Assembly: GCA_902796805.1 (NCBI GenBank)
Contig: CADBQG010000049.1
Coordinates: forward strand, 1 to 33,606
Direction of reading: 5' to 3'
Source: an uncultured Bacteroidota bacterium
GTDB taxonomy: Bacteria; Bacteroidota; Bacteroidia; Bacteroidales; WCHB1-69
DNA length: 33,606 bases
Part shown: in pieces, positions 18,080 to 26,097 of the stretch
How positions within the stretch are numbered: the first letter of the stretch is position 1
Layout: each line of letters begins with the position of its first letter
The notes under the pieces: generated by a model
Seen by the model: only the letters and a program-made list of their open reading frames with translations
What the model was told of the DNA's origin: nothing
The model's database searches: none
Made by a program: the position numbers and the translations under genes

Positions 18080-18103
18080 GTTAGTTAGTTTTTAAGTTCA
18101 ATG

Positions 18104-18111
18104 CAAAGATA
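18104..18111 (-). promoter_or_regulatory. -7 promoter element of ssb
   Basis: TATCTTTG on the minus strand, 24 bases before the ssb ATG. No matching -33 TTTG at the usual spacing. The 98-base AT-rich gap to the gldB-like gene holds nothing else recognisable. Confidence 0.55.
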
Positions 18112-18177
18112 AGCAAGTTTATTTTATTTTAACTATGTGTTTTCAAAAAATTATCAAATAAAGATTGTTGAAAACAT

Positions 18178-19218
18178 TTATTTCGGCTTGTAGCCCGACT
18201 CCTTGAGCAGTTTTTGGCTGTCGGTCGTCTTCATGAGCTCGTTGAGTGTGGTGCCGGGATGCGACTTCATGTAGGCCTTTACAATCTGGTACCCCATGTA
18301 CCAACCGAGCCTGCCGGGCGACGCGTTGCCGAAGTCGCGCGTGAAAGGCGTCTCGTCTATCATCCTGCGCGCCACGTCGTCGTCGCGTCCGTACAGCATG
18401 TTCTTCTCCACAAAATAGTGCCACACCGCCGACTCATGCTTCTGCGCCCACTGGAACTGCTCCTTAGTGTAGCCCAAAATGTCCTGCTCCGACACCGACG
18501 GGAACATGGTCTGGGTGAACATGACCTTCTTGCCGGCGTCAACCATGTTGTCGAGAAGCGTTATCAAAGTCTGATCAGGAAGATGCCTGTAAACCAAGGC
18601 TTTCGTGAAACAGTCTGTGGGCATGTACTTAGGCTCGCAGCGAGCCGCCACATACTTGGGCATCCCAGCCTGCGAATATTGCCGATAGTCCTTGCCAAGG
18701 TACATGTCGAGAGCTATGAAGATGGTGTTTTCATAGCCGAAAACAGACGGCATGTCGAAGTCGAGGCCGGAAATCAGCGTGCAGAAGTCGGGCAGGCGCG
18801 CGCCGGGGAAATGCGCCTGGTACAAAGACATGGCAGCGGTTACCTTCTGCCTGAAATCCGACATATCGGCAAACTGCGCCTGCGTGTCGTCATACAGCTT
18901 CCTTATAACGGGGTCGTTGAGGTAGTCTATCAGGAAGCCAAGCATCTCCCTGTTTTCCCACGAACCTTTCTGTATGAGGTTTTCGGGGTACTTGCCGTAG
19001 AGGGCGGCTACGCCGGCAGCTATGTTCTTCTGGTCTATGCTGAACAAATCCTGTTCATACCTGAGGATGGAAAACTCGGCACTTTCGGCACTTTTGGCCT
19101 GCGATTTGGACACTTTGGGCTTTGCCACCTCGACGGGAGCACCCTTCCTCTTGCATGACGGAAATGCGACAATCAGCGAAAAAAACAGCACAAAGAGCAA
19201 CAGATGTCTTCTATTCAT
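18178..19218 (-). CDS. GldB-like gliding-motility/T9SS-associated lipoprotein
   Basis: 346 residues. The signal peptide ends in a lipobox with Cys22 (AFPSC). The body matches the GldB family: RYEQDLFSID near residue 57, a long helical middle, GYENTIFIALDMYLGKDY, the MPKYVAARCEPKYMP segment, and a C-terminal part with GRLGWYMGYQIVKAYM. The fold is distantly like zinc metallopeptidases, but GldB lacks a proven activity. GldB is needed for gliding and helps the type IX secretion apparatus in Flavobacterium; in non-gliding Bacteroidales it probably serves the envelope or T9SS. Two T9SS substrates occur in this window. A -7 promoter lies 16 bases before the start. Confidence 0.82.
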   Translation of the reverse strand: MNRRHLLLFVLFFSLIVAFPSCKRKGAPVEVAKPKVSKSQAKSAESAEFSILRYEQDLFSIDQKNIAAGVAALYGKYPENLIQKGSWENREMLGFLIDYLNDPVIRKLYDDTQAQFADMSDFRQKVTAAMSLYQAHFPGARLPDFCTLISGLDFDMPSVFGYENTIFIALDMYLGKDYRQYSQAGMPKYVAARCEPKYMPTDCFTKALVYRHLPDQTLITLLDNMVDAGKKVMFTQTMFPSVSEQDILGYTKEQFQWAQKHESAVWHYFVEKNMLYGRDDDVARRMIDETPFTRDFGNASPGRLGWYMGYQIVKAYMKSHPGTTLNELMKTTDSQKLLKESGYKPK

Positions 19219-19234
19219 GTTGAAAAAATTTGTG

Positions 19235-19268
19235 CAAAGATAACATTTTAACAGACATGCCGACGAAA
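19235..19268 (-). promoter_or_regulatory. Promoter of the gldB-like gene
   Basis: On the minus strand TATCTTTG (19235-19242) matches the -7 consensus, and TTTCG (19264-19268) lies 21 bases upstream near the -33 position, differing from TTTG at one base. The implied leader is about 10 nt. Confidence 0.55.
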
Positions 19269-19415
19269 CAGCGGATCCACATCACGCATGGGAAACGACC
19301 AAATTGCAAGAATCATGAATGAGGAAAAGCGTTGCCATCATTGCCGGGCGAACATTGTCTAAAAAAAATGACATTAAAACTTTTCGACGTACTGCCGTAT
19401 TAAAAAATATTTTGT

Positions 19416-19423
19416 TATTTTTG
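19416..19423 (+). promoter_or_regulatory. -7 promoter element of pyrBI
   Basis: TATTTTTG matches TAnnTTTG, 68 bases before pyrB. The rest of the 273-base gap (19,219-19,491) holds the divergent gldB promoter and no convincing ORF or RNA. No attenuator hairpin with a U-tract was seen in the leader. Confidence 0.5.
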
Positions 19424-19478
19424 CAACGGGAGGGATTAGACAAGTCTGAAAAGGAATGTAGTTATAAATTAAATATAT

Positions 19479-19485
19479 AGGAGGT
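19479..19485 (+). promoter_or_regulatory. Full-consensus Shine-Dalgarno before pyrB
   Basis: AGGAGGT lies 6 bases before the pyrB ATG at 19492. It fixes the start, and is unusual because Bacteroidota genes, including most here, lack a strong Shine-Dalgarno. Confidence 0.75.
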
Positions 19486-19491
19486 TACATT

Positions 19492-20415
19492 ATGTTAAAG
19501 AACAGAAGTTTGATAGACCCGTCTGATTTCACGCGCGAGGAGTTCCGCGAAATCTTCGACCTGGCTCATCAGATCATCGCCAATCCGGAAAAATACAGCA
19601 AGAGTTGCGAAGGCAAGATCCTGGCAACTCTTTTTTATGAACCGAGCACGCGCACGAGATTGAGCTTTGAAACCGCAATGCTGCGCTTGGGAGGCCAGGT
19701 GATAGGCTTCTCCGAGGCCGCCTCGTCGTCGACGGCCAAGGGCGAGAGCATCGCCGACACTCTGCGTACCGTTGAGTGCTACGCCGACATCGCGGCCATG
19801 CGCCACCCCAAGGAGGGTGCGCCGCGATTGGCGAGCCAGTACATCAACATGCCGCTCATAAACGCCGGCGACGGCGGACACCAGCACCCCACCCAGACTC
19901 TCACCGACATCCTTACCATCGAGAGGCTGCGCGGCAACGTGGAGAACAAGACCTACGGCTTCTGCGGCGACCTCAAGTTCGGCCGCACCGTGCACTCTCT
20001 CGTCAAGTTCCTCAGCAACTACGAAGGCGTGCGCTTCATCTTCATATCGCCCGAGGAGCTCAGAGTGCCGGAATACATCCGCGAAGAGGTCATCAAGAAG
20101 AAAGGCATACCCTTCGAGGAGGTTGACCAAATGGAACCCTATATGGGACAGCTCGACTTCCTCTACATGACACGTGTGCAGCGCGAACGCTTCTTCAACG
20201 AGGAGGACTACATCAGGCTCAAGGACCGCTTCATCCTCGACAAGGAGAAGATGTCGTACGCTCGCCCCGACACGTACATCCTGCACCCGCTGCCCCGCGT
20301 TAACGAAATCAGCACCGAAATCGACGACGACCCCCGCGCCCAGTACTTCCCTCAAGCCAAAAACGGAATGTTCGTGCGCATGGCACTCATACTGAAACTT
20401 TTGGGAATATATTAA
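19492..20415 (+). CDS. pyrB: Aspartate carbamoyltransferase, catalytic subunit
   Basis: 307 residues, normal length. Joins carbamoyl phosphate and L-aspartate to N-carbamoyl-L-aspartate, the committed step of pyrimidine synthesis. Visible: [13 protein letters not shown] at 48-60 (STRTR binds carbamoyl phosphate), SSSTAKGES at 78-86 with the lysine that reaches the neighbouring subunit's active site, the [10 protein letters not shown] loop at 126-135, and HPLPR near 265, which contributes to the aspartate site. pyrI follows 68 bases later, so the enzyme is the allosteric B-type holoenzyme of catalytic trimers and regulatory dimers. An unusually strong Shine-Dalgarno precedes it. Confidence 0.98.
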   Translation: MLKNRSLIDPSDFTREEFREIFDLAHQIIANPEKYSKSCEGKILATLFYEPSTRTRLSFETAMLRLGGQVIGFSEAASSSTAKGESIADTLRTVECYADIAAMRHPKEGAPRLASQYINMPLINAGDGGHQHPTQTLTDILTIERLRGNVENKTYGFCGDLKFGRTVHSLVKFLSNYEGVRFIFISPEELRVPEYIREEVIKKKGIPFEEVDQMEPYMGQLDFLYMTRVQRERFFNEEDYIRLKDRFILDKEKMSYARPDTYILHPLPRVNEISTEIDDDPRAQYFPQAKNGMFVRMALILKLLGIY

Positions 20416-20421
20416 TATTTA

Positions 20422-20449
20422 GGAGTGAGGAATTAGGAATCAGGAATTT
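20422..20449 (+). repeat. Degenerate heptamer tandem repeat between pyrB and pyrI
   Basis: Four head-to-tail 7-base units: GGAGTGA, GGAATTA, GGAATCA, GGAATTT. The units share GGA and the last three share GGAAT. It lies entirely in the 68-base pyrB-pyrI gap. It is too short to be a mobile element and might be a microsatellite-like array or part of a dispersed repeat. Confidence 0.65.
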
Positions 20450-20483
20450 AAGTCCACCATCCACTAAACAAAAAAGCAACATC

Positions 20484-20918
20484 ATGTTAGAAATCACAAG
20501 CATAGAAAAAGGAATTGTAATCGACCACATCACCGCCGGATACGGTATCCAGGTGTTCAACTACCTGAACCTCGACAAGGCCGACTACAACGTTGCCCTC
20601 ATCTGCAACGCCTACAGCGAGAAGATGGGCAAGAAGGACATCATCAAAATAAACAACGTCATCGACATCAACTACGACTTCCTCGGGCTCATCGACCCTA
20701 ACGCAACGGTCAACATAATCGAAGACGGCAAGACAATCAAGAAAGTGAAACTGGAGGTCCCCGACACCGTGGAGAACATCATCCGCTGCAAGAACCCACG
20801 CTGCGTCACCTCGGTGGAACACTACTTCCCGCATGTCTTCCACCTCGTGAACAAGGAAAAACGCTCCTACCGCTGCGAGTACTGCGACGACATAGTGGTG
20901 CCGTACCCGAACAAATAA
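20484..20918 (+). CDS. pyrI: Aspartate carbamoyltransferase, regulatory subunit
   Basis: 144 residues. Binds nucleotide effectors in the N-terminal domain and, through a C-terminal zinc domain, contacts the catalytic trimers. The four zinc cysteines are Cys102, Cys107, Cys131 and Cys134 (RCKNPRC and RCEYC). The N-terminal allosteric domain shows IEKGIVIDHITAGYG and the KINNVIDINYDFLGLIDPNATV stretch. It follows pyrB by 68 bases, a gap holding a heptamer repeat. Its stop lies 3 bases from the stop of the convergent T9SS gene. Confidence 0.97.
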   Translation: MLEITSIEKGIVIDHITAGYGIQVFNYLNLDKADYNVALICNAYSEKMGKKDIIKINNVIDINYDFLGLIDPNATVNIIEDGKTIKKVKLEVPDTVENIIRCKNPRCVTSVEHYFPHVFHLVNKEKRSYRCEYCDDIVVPYPNK

Positions 20919-20921
20919 CCT

Positions 20922-22136
20922 CTACCGCTTCAAAAACTTGCACACGGCAGCCTCACCGCCTTCAAAGGACACCTTCAACATATAGCATCCTCTCGCGAGA
21001 TCGCCGACATTCACCGGCTTGTCCCCATCATCGAGAGTCTTTAAGAGCCGGCCATCGACTGAGTAGATTCTCACGGATTCTATCTCTTCAGACTGAATAT
21101 GCAGCGTTTGGCCGCACGGGTTTGGCCAAACAACGAGGTTTCTGCCCTGAAGTTCCCTGACACTCGTGGCTGCAGAATAGTGGAACGTCGCTTCAAATGT
21201 CATATCCTCCGTGGAGATTGACATGTTAAGCAATTTGTTTTGCATATTGAATGGCTGATCCATTTCGTAAATCCCAAACCCCGCTATGTTTTCCCACTCT
21301 TGGCTTAAGTTATAGAATAGTGTCGTCGTGCTTGTAAGTTCCCAGATTCCCAAGTCTGAATCATACTCGAGTTCCCGGGCCATGACACAGTTGCCGTTAT
21401 CGTCATACTCGTAAACCTTCTGTTCATCGGGAATCCAATCGTAACCATCAACCTCATTGCCTATCTTATAAAAATCTGTGGAGGAAATATGATTGCCGTC
21501 AACATCGTATGTGTGCTCACACTTTAAGGCTGTCTTCCATTCGTTGTAACCATCATCCCAATTGCTTTTGTATTCGGTCATGACCTTACTGTCCTCAAAA
21601 TAATACTCTACTTTTTCGTCATTCCTCCAATCGCCGTTTTCATCAATTTCAGACTTGACAGCATAACCGTAGCTCTCGTCTTCGCTTTGGAAATACTCGA
21701 CTTTTTCGTCCAAAACCCAGTCTCCATCCTTAATCTTATAGACCATTTTGCTGACAATATAAATTCCGTCATCAGAATAGTAATAGAGGCTTTTTCTGTT
21801 CTCGGAGTCGCCTGATTCAATCAAACAAGTGACATTGCCAAACTGGTCGAAAGTATAGTCTCTGTTCAGAACAAGGGGGCCTGAAACGCCCGGCATGACA
21901 GTTGACGTCCTTGTGACCTCCAGAGTTTCATTGTAATAGAAGATGATTTTAGATCCATAACTCAACGTGATGCTGTCGAGTTTTTCCGAAAAACTCCTGT
22001 TTTGGCGGGCAACAAGCGTCTCTTCGATAGCAGTGAGAGTTTTAATTTGTGAAGAGAAGATCCCTTTTGACAGATTTTGAGCTGACAGAGAGAGTGTGAA
22101 GCAGGCCAAAACAACAACTATGTAAACTTTATTCAT
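20922..22136 (-). CDS. T9SS type A sorting-domain secreted protein with YD-like repeats
   Basis: 404 residues. A signal peptide of about 19 residues (MNKVYIVVVLACFTLSLSAQ) leads to a middle region of irregular repeats in which strands end in tyrosine-rich turns, such as KVEYFQSEDES, KVEYYFEDSKV, KCEHTYDVDGNH and KVYEYDDNGNC, resembling RHS/YD-type beta repeats. The last ~75 residues form a type A sorting domain (VVWPNPCGQTLHIQS, VRIYSVDGRLLKTL, LARGCYMLKV, ending in FLKR), which directs export across the outer membrane by type IX secretion and surface attachment. The function of the passenger region is unknown. It is transcribed away from the outer-membrane protein gene and converges on pyrI with a 3-base gap. 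Confidence 0.85.
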   Translation of the reverse strand: MNKVYIVVVLACFTLSLSAQNLSKGIFSSQIKTLTAIEETLVARQNRSFSEKLDSITLSYGSKIIFYYNETLEVTRTSTVMPGVSGPLVLNRDYTFDQFGNVTCLIESGDSENRKSLYYYSDDGIYIVSKMVYKIKDGDWVLDEKVEYFQSEDESYGYAVKSEIDENGDWRNDEKVEYYFEDSKVMTEYKSNWDDGYNEWKTALKCEHTYDVDGNHISSTDFYKIGNEVDGYDWIPDEQKVYEYDDNGNCVMARELEYDSDLGIWELTSTTTLFYNLSQEWENIAGFGIYEMDQPFNMQNKLLNMSISTEDMTFEATFHYSAATSVRELQGRNLVVWPNPCGQTLHIQSEEIESVRIYSVDGRLLKTLDDGDKPVNVGDLARGCYMLKVSFEGGEAAVCKFLKR

Positions 22137-22167
22137 GATTTACTCTTTGTCTTGAACAAAAACTTGG

Positions 22168-22199
22168 CAAATCTACGAAATTTACTCACCGATACGAAA
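22168..22199 (-). promoter_or_regulatory. Promoter of the T9SS-protein gene
   Basis: On the minus strand TAGATTTG (22168-22175) fits the -7 consensus, with TTTCG (22195-22199) about 19-20 bases upstream near -33. It lies back to back with the promoter of the plus-strand gene at 22,230. Confidence 0.55.
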
Positions 22200-22205
22200 A
22201 ATAAT

Positions 22206-22213
22206 TATTTTTG
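22206..22213 (+). promoter_or_regulatory. -7 promoter element of the outer-membrane barrel gene
   Basis: TATTTTTG matches TAnnTTTG, 16 bases before the chosen ATG at 22,230, leaving a leader of about 10 nt. This placement argues against the in-frame ATG at 22,152, which would lie upstream of the promoter. Confidence 0.5.
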
Positions 22214-22229
22214 CAGAAAAAATCAGTTT

Positions 22230-22814
22230 ATGAAAAAGATTTGGATTTCGTTCGCAGGTGCGCTTTTTTGCACGATTTTAGTCGCGGCAGTCGGTGTTTC
22301 GGCCCAGACGACGCAGCCCGAGCAGAAAAAGGTGGCCTACAACTTCATCAACGAGTACGGTTTCTTCATTGGGAAAAAGGTTGGCTTCTCAAGCGTTTTC
22401 ATCAACGGCGTGAAGATAAAGAACAACGACGCGATAGGCATCGGGGTTGGCTACGGAGCCTACATCAGCGAAGTGGGCGGCGTTCAAGAGGTTCCCATGT
22501 TCCTGAACTACAGGCATTACTTCAACCGCGGACAGAAGCTCACGCCTCTCATAAACATCGGATTGGGGGCTTCGGCGCACTTCTGGGACGAGGACATACG
22601 GGAGAATCTGCCCGTATTCGTTAACGGCGACATCGACCACTACGAGTGGATGTGGCGCACCGACCACCGCCACGGCTTCGGGCTCTACGGCACTGTAGCC
22701 AGCGGCTTCACCTTCAGGGCGCTGTCGTTCACGGCAGGACTCTTCTTCAGGACACTGCCCTCCAGCGGCGACTTCTGCGGCGGCATCGAGGCAAAGATAG
22801 GATACACCTTCTAA
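22230..22814 (+). CDS. Probable small outer-membrane beta-barrel protein
   Basis: 194 residues from the ATG at 22,230. That start gives a clear signal peptide (MKKIWISFAGALFCTILVAA to VSAQ, cleaved near residue 27); the in-frame ATG at 22,152 would bury it. The mature part alternates short amphipathic strands (NEYGFFIGKKVGFSSVFINGV, AIGIGVGYGAYIS, LTPLINIGLGASAHF, GFGLYGTVASGFTF, LSFTAGLFFRT) and ends in an aromatic residue (GYTF), as outer-membrane barrels do. No specific family was recognised. Its stop overlaps the stop of the convergent GT2 gene by 4 bases. Confidence 0.7.
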   Translation: MKKIWISFAGALFCTILVAAVGVSAQTTQPEQKKVAYNFINEYGFFIGKKVGFSSVFINGVKIKNNDAIGIGVGYGAYISEVGGVQEVPMFLNYRHYFNRGQKLTPLINIGLGASAHFWDEDIRENLPVFVNGDIDHYEWMWRTDHRHGFGLYGTVASGFTFRALSFTAGLFFRTLPSSGDFCGGIEAKIGYTF

Positions 22815-23812
22815 TGGTTCGACTCCGCTGAAATCCTCTTGTTGGACATCAACTTGAAGATTCCCATCCAGTAGCCGACGCCATAACCGGCATGTATTAC
22901 GAAAAAGACAAGGCACATCAGAAGAATTTCTATTATGTGTCTTGTCTTTTTCGTGGAAAAGACCGCAGCCATGAGAAAATAGAACGCCATAATCGACAGC
23001 AGCAGACAAGCCGCAGCCTTGCTGAAGATGCTCAAGACAGCACCGGCAAGCAGTCCCGCAACGAAAAACGGCGGAAAGAACTGTCTTACTGTAGCCGGTT
23101 TCCTGAGTTTTTTATTCACCAAGGGCTTGAAAAGGCCGTACTGGTAGAACATGACTGCTGCCTTCGGTATGCTTTTCCGGGCATAGTAGTCCACAACAAC
23201 ATCGGGAATCAGCCATATTGAACCGCCTTTTTGAATTATCCTGCCGTTGAACTCATCGTCCTGGTTCCTCACAAGCTCCTCGTCGAAGAGTCCGACCTCG
23301 TCGAACACCTTGCGCGGGAAACACCCGAACGGCACGGTGTCGGCTTTCATCTCCTTTTGCGCACCGATTCTGAACAAAGAGTTGCCCATTCCGAACGGAG
23401 AGCTCATGGCGAAGGCAATGGTCCTGCACACATGCGAGTTGTCGGCGGGGAGCGTGCGGCACACCCCTCCCACATTCCACGCGTCGTGCTCAGCCAGCTT
23501 GGCAGTTAGAACCGAGAAATAGTCGCGCGGGTATTTGGCGTGCGCGTCAATCCTCATAATGATGTCGCCGCAGGCTGCCTCAACCCCTATGTTAAGCGCC
23601 GCCGGCGCGATTTTCCTCGGATTGTGCAACAAGCGTATGAACGGAAACTTTTCACAATAACCGTGAATTATCGCAGGCGTCTTGTCTTCACTGCCTCCGT
23701 CAATAAAAATCACCTCCAAGTCGCTTTTTGGGTAGTCTTGGCTCAAAACCGACTCAATGCAGCCGTCAATGTGCCTCTCTTCATTATAAACCGGACAAAC
23801 AATTGAAAGCAT
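22811..23812 (-). CDS. GT2 family glycosyltransferase (ExoA-like)
   Basis: 333 residues. A GT-A domain of family 2: MLSIVCPVYNEE at the start, IFIDGGSEDKT with Asp38 for the nucleotide, the DxD-like RIDAH at about 87-91, and the QDDEF catalytic region at 184-188. Two to four hydrophobic helices at about 240-310 anchor it in the membrane, as in succinoglycan enzyme ExoA. It should add a sugar from an NDP donor to a lipid-linked glycan on the cytoplasmic side. It is the last gene of the five-gene polysaccharide operon, 5 bases after the Wzy-GT4 fusion. Confidence 0.9.
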   Translation of the reverse strand: MLSIVCPVYNEERHIDGCIESVLSQDYPKSDLEVIFIDGGSEDKTPAIIHGYCEKFPFIRLLHNPRKIAPAALNIGVEAACGDIIMRIDAHAKYPRDYFSVLTAKLAEHDAWNVGGVCRTLPADNSHVCRTIAFAMSSPFGMGNSLFRIGAQKEMKADTVPFGCFPRKVFDEVGLFDEELVRNQDDEFNGRIIQKGGSIWLIPDVVVDYYARKSIPKAAVMFYQYGLFKPLVNKKLRKPATVRQFFPPFFVAGLLAGAVLSIFSKAAACLLLSIMAFYFLMAAVFSTKKTRHIIEILLMCLVFFVIHAGYGVGYWMGIFKLMSNKRISAESNH

Positions 23813-23817
23813 GGCGG

Positions 23818-26097
23818 TTATCTGCTGGTTTTAAACTTATAAAGAGATGAGTACACAGGTGCTATCTTCGACCATCTGAACGACTCAAGTTCAACGTTCT
23901 CAAGGTCTTCGTAGTCTTTGTAGTTTTCAAGGATCTTGAGGATTTTCGCCTCTATATCCTTCGTGTCGCGGGGGTCGGCGGCCTCGCCAACCATTTTCGC
24001 GAACATACCGTCGATGGCCTCGCCGCGGCTCCAAACAACCGGAAGCCCCTGCGAAAGCGCCTCTATATAGACCAGACCGAAAGTCTCTGACTTTGACACC
24101 ATCGCAAAAATGTCGTTCTTTTCATAAATCCTGCGCATTGTGTCTGGGTCGGTCACCCTGCCGTGGCAGGTTATCGTTTCGGGATGGCGCGCGGCCAGGG
24201 CAAGCACCCTCTTCTCATCGCGACCGCCGTCGCCAACAATGTCGAGGTGAACGTCTGGTCGAGTTTTCCTGAGTTCCAGCACCGCCTCGGCGAGCAGCAT
24301 AACATTCTTGTTAGGCGTCATATTGCCCACAAACAGAATGTTGTCGGAATGCATTGCCTTGTCTTTTCGTGCCTGGTGGTCGATCCAATACGGCGAAACG
24401 CCGTTGGGAATCACCGTTGCTTTATCGCTTACGCAATCCCTGATTCCGTACAGGGTCCAGTGCCCAAGAAGCCGGTTTTTCAAAGACGGAGTAACAAAGA
24501 CAACCTTATCCGAGTTTTCCAGAACCGCTCTGTGGCACCACCACAGGTGAGGCATATAGCGGAGGAATGCGTTTATGTCGCTGTTGCGCACTGCCACAAT
24601 ATAAGGGATTCCGTGTCTTCTGTTGAGTTCCCACGCCACCATGCCGTCGCTGAACAACGTGGTAGCATGGCAGACAGATATGTTTTCAAAGTCAACACTC
24701 TTCTCAATCTCCCTCACTGTTCTTTCAACCTTATGGAAAAAAAACAGCCTGTGGAGCGGCCGCAATATACGGGAGTATATTATCTTCGTGTTTTCAGACT
24801 CAAAGCCGTTGTTTTCGCCAGCCCCCATCCTCATAGGGACGAAAACTGTCTGCTCAACGCCCATTTGATCCAATTCCCTATAAAGACTTGTGTGTACCTT
24901 GCTATTGTTGAAATCGTTACAGATATGCAGGACTCTGCTTTCATTTTGGCTCTTCACATGGTGAACTTTTCGCGGGCGCAGCGAGAAGCCGAGAAGCAGG
25001 AACGCCGGAAGCTGCACCAACCCGGGACCGTACGGAAAGTTGGGCTCCGCGAGGCTGATGATGAGCGGTATCGAGCAGACCACCCAGCCTATCTGCGTTA
25101 CGTCTGACTTCCTTTTACGGAAGAGTTCAAACACTGTGCTTCCCGCAAAATAAAAGTAGAACGCGAGCAACGGCAGTGAGAAGAGTCCGTATCTCACTAC
25201 GTGGAGAAGCGGATAGTTGTGGATAAACGGAATCTTGGCATGGCTTCTGATGTCATCCACAGTGGTGTTGTGATGAATCAAAATATCTATTCCCTGCTGG
25301 TTCCTGGTCCAACGGTGCGAGGTTATCTCGTTGAATGTGGAACTGTTTTTCCCGCCGAACATGAATGTGTGCATGTTGTCTCCTAAAAAGGCAGTGTAAA
25401 GAATCACCATCGACATTGTCACCGCCAGCACCGTAAGGATGTTCGCGACCGAAGGCTTGAACTTCCAAGATGCGTCCTTGACTGTAACCAACAGCGCCAC
25501 GGCCACCAGAGCGAAGAAATCCGACCTCGCACGTATCAGTATGATGCAAAGCGCGGCGAGGAAGGCCGCCGACAATAGTTGCACCCTCCTGTCCATGAGT
25601 TTCATACCGAAATGGAAACAGGCAGCCGAACCTATTGCAAGCATAGCGCCAATCTGGTTCTTTCCTTCGTTAACCATGTAGTATTCAGGTATTTTCAGAT
25701 TTCCGGCAAAAACCAGACAGTTGCAAATAGTAACTGCCGAGATGCAAAGTGTGTAGTAGAAGAGCAAGGAACTCCACTCGCGTTCTCCGAAAGAAAGGCA
25801 TGTGCCTATCATCACTGTTAGCAAAGTTATCGCAAGCTGGGTTATGTCGTTGACTCTTATAGGAAGGAAGACACGCAAAAGCAACATGCACGCAATAGTG
25901 AGAGCCAGCAGTCGCACAAATCTCACGGAAAGGGTGTCCGACAGGGAGAAACAAAGACAAATGGCAGCCATTGTCATTGCCATCACAATGTAACGTGCAA
26001 TGTAATAGATGCCAGTCATATAAACCCACGGCAAGAACATCATGGTGGACACCACCATTATCGCCACGACCAATATTCTCGCTGCTTTCTCCTTCAT
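23818..26097 (-). CDS. Fusion of Wzy/O-antigen-ligase-like membrane protein and GT4 glycosyltransferase
   Basis: 759 residues in one uninterrupted frame. Residues 1-~380 are a polytopic membrane domain with about 10-12 helices and a large extracytoplasmic loop near 245-310; RWTRNQQGIDIL and IPFIHNYPLLHVVRYG in or beside it resemble the conserved loop of Wzy polymerases and WaaL-type ligases. Residues ~387-759 form a complete GT4 enzyme: VLHICNDFNNSKVH at its start, ILFVGNMTPNKN opening the donor domain, DIVGDGG, and SKSETFGLVYIEALSQGLPVV as the donor-binding signature. Such functions are normally separate proteins on opposite membrane faces. Neighbours are a flippase, an ATP-grasp protein and a GT2. 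It overlaps the ATP-grasp gene by 4 bases. Whether it acts as polymerase or ligase is undetermined. Confidence 0.85.
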   Translation of the reverse strand: MKEKAARILVVAIMVVSTMMFLPWVYMTGIYYIARYIVMAMTMAAICLCFSLSDTLSVRFVRLLALTIACMLLLRVFLPIRVNDITQLAITLLTVMIGTCLSFGEREWSSLLFYYTLCISAVTICNCLVFAGNLKIPEYYMVNEGKNQIGAMLAIGSAACFHFGMKLMDRRVQLLSAAFLAALCIILIRARSDFFALVAVALLVTVKDASWKFKPSVANILTVLAVTMSMVILYTAFLGDNMHTFMFGGKNSSTFNEITSHRWTRNQQGIDILIHHNTTVDDIRSHAKIPFIHNYPLLHVVRYGLFSLPLLAFYFYFAGSTVFELFRKRKSDVTQIGWVVCSIPLIISLAEPNFPYGPGLVQLPAFLLLGFSLRPRKVHHVKSQNESRVLHICNDFNNSKVHTSLYRELDQMGVEQTVFVPMRMGAGENNGFESENTKIIYSRILRPLHRLFFFHKVERTVREIEKSVDFENISVCHATTLFSDGMVAWELNRRHGIPYIVAVRNSDINAFLRYMPHLWWCHRAVLENSDKVVFVTPSLKNRLLGHWTLYGIRDCVSDKATVIPNGVSPYWIDHQARKDKAMHSDNILFVGNMTPNKNVMLLAEAVLELRKTRPDVHLDIVGDGGRDEKRVLALAARHPETITCHGRVTDPDTMRRIYEKNDIFAMVSKSETFGLVYIEALSQGLPVVWSRGEAIDGMFAKMVGEAADPRDTKDIEAKILKILENYKDYEDLENVELESFRWSKIAPVYSSLYKFKTSR

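Noticed and set aside
18214..19158. 314-residue plus-strand ORF opposite the gldB-like gene
   Set aside because: Shadow of the lipoprotein gene, which has a signal peptide, family motifs and its own promoter.
19429..19450. Possible small AGAC/GTCT hairpin in the pyrB leader as an attenuator
   Set aside because: Only a 4-bp stem with no U-tract or leader peptide; too weak to call.
19495..20355. 286-residue minus-strand ORF opposite pyrB
   Set aside because: Entirely antisense to pyrB, Val/Glu/Ala-rich as expected from a reversed frame, with no recognisable motif.
22152..22229. Earlier in-frame start for the outer-membrane barrel gene
   Set aside because: It would lie upstream of the -7 promoter element and place a signal peptide inside the protein.
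24163..25107. 314-residue plus-strand ORF opposite the Wzy-GT4 fusion
   Set aside because: It crosses the fusion junction, so I considered whether two genes exist on the minus strand; the minus frame is uninterrupted and carries both families' motifs, while this ORF has none.
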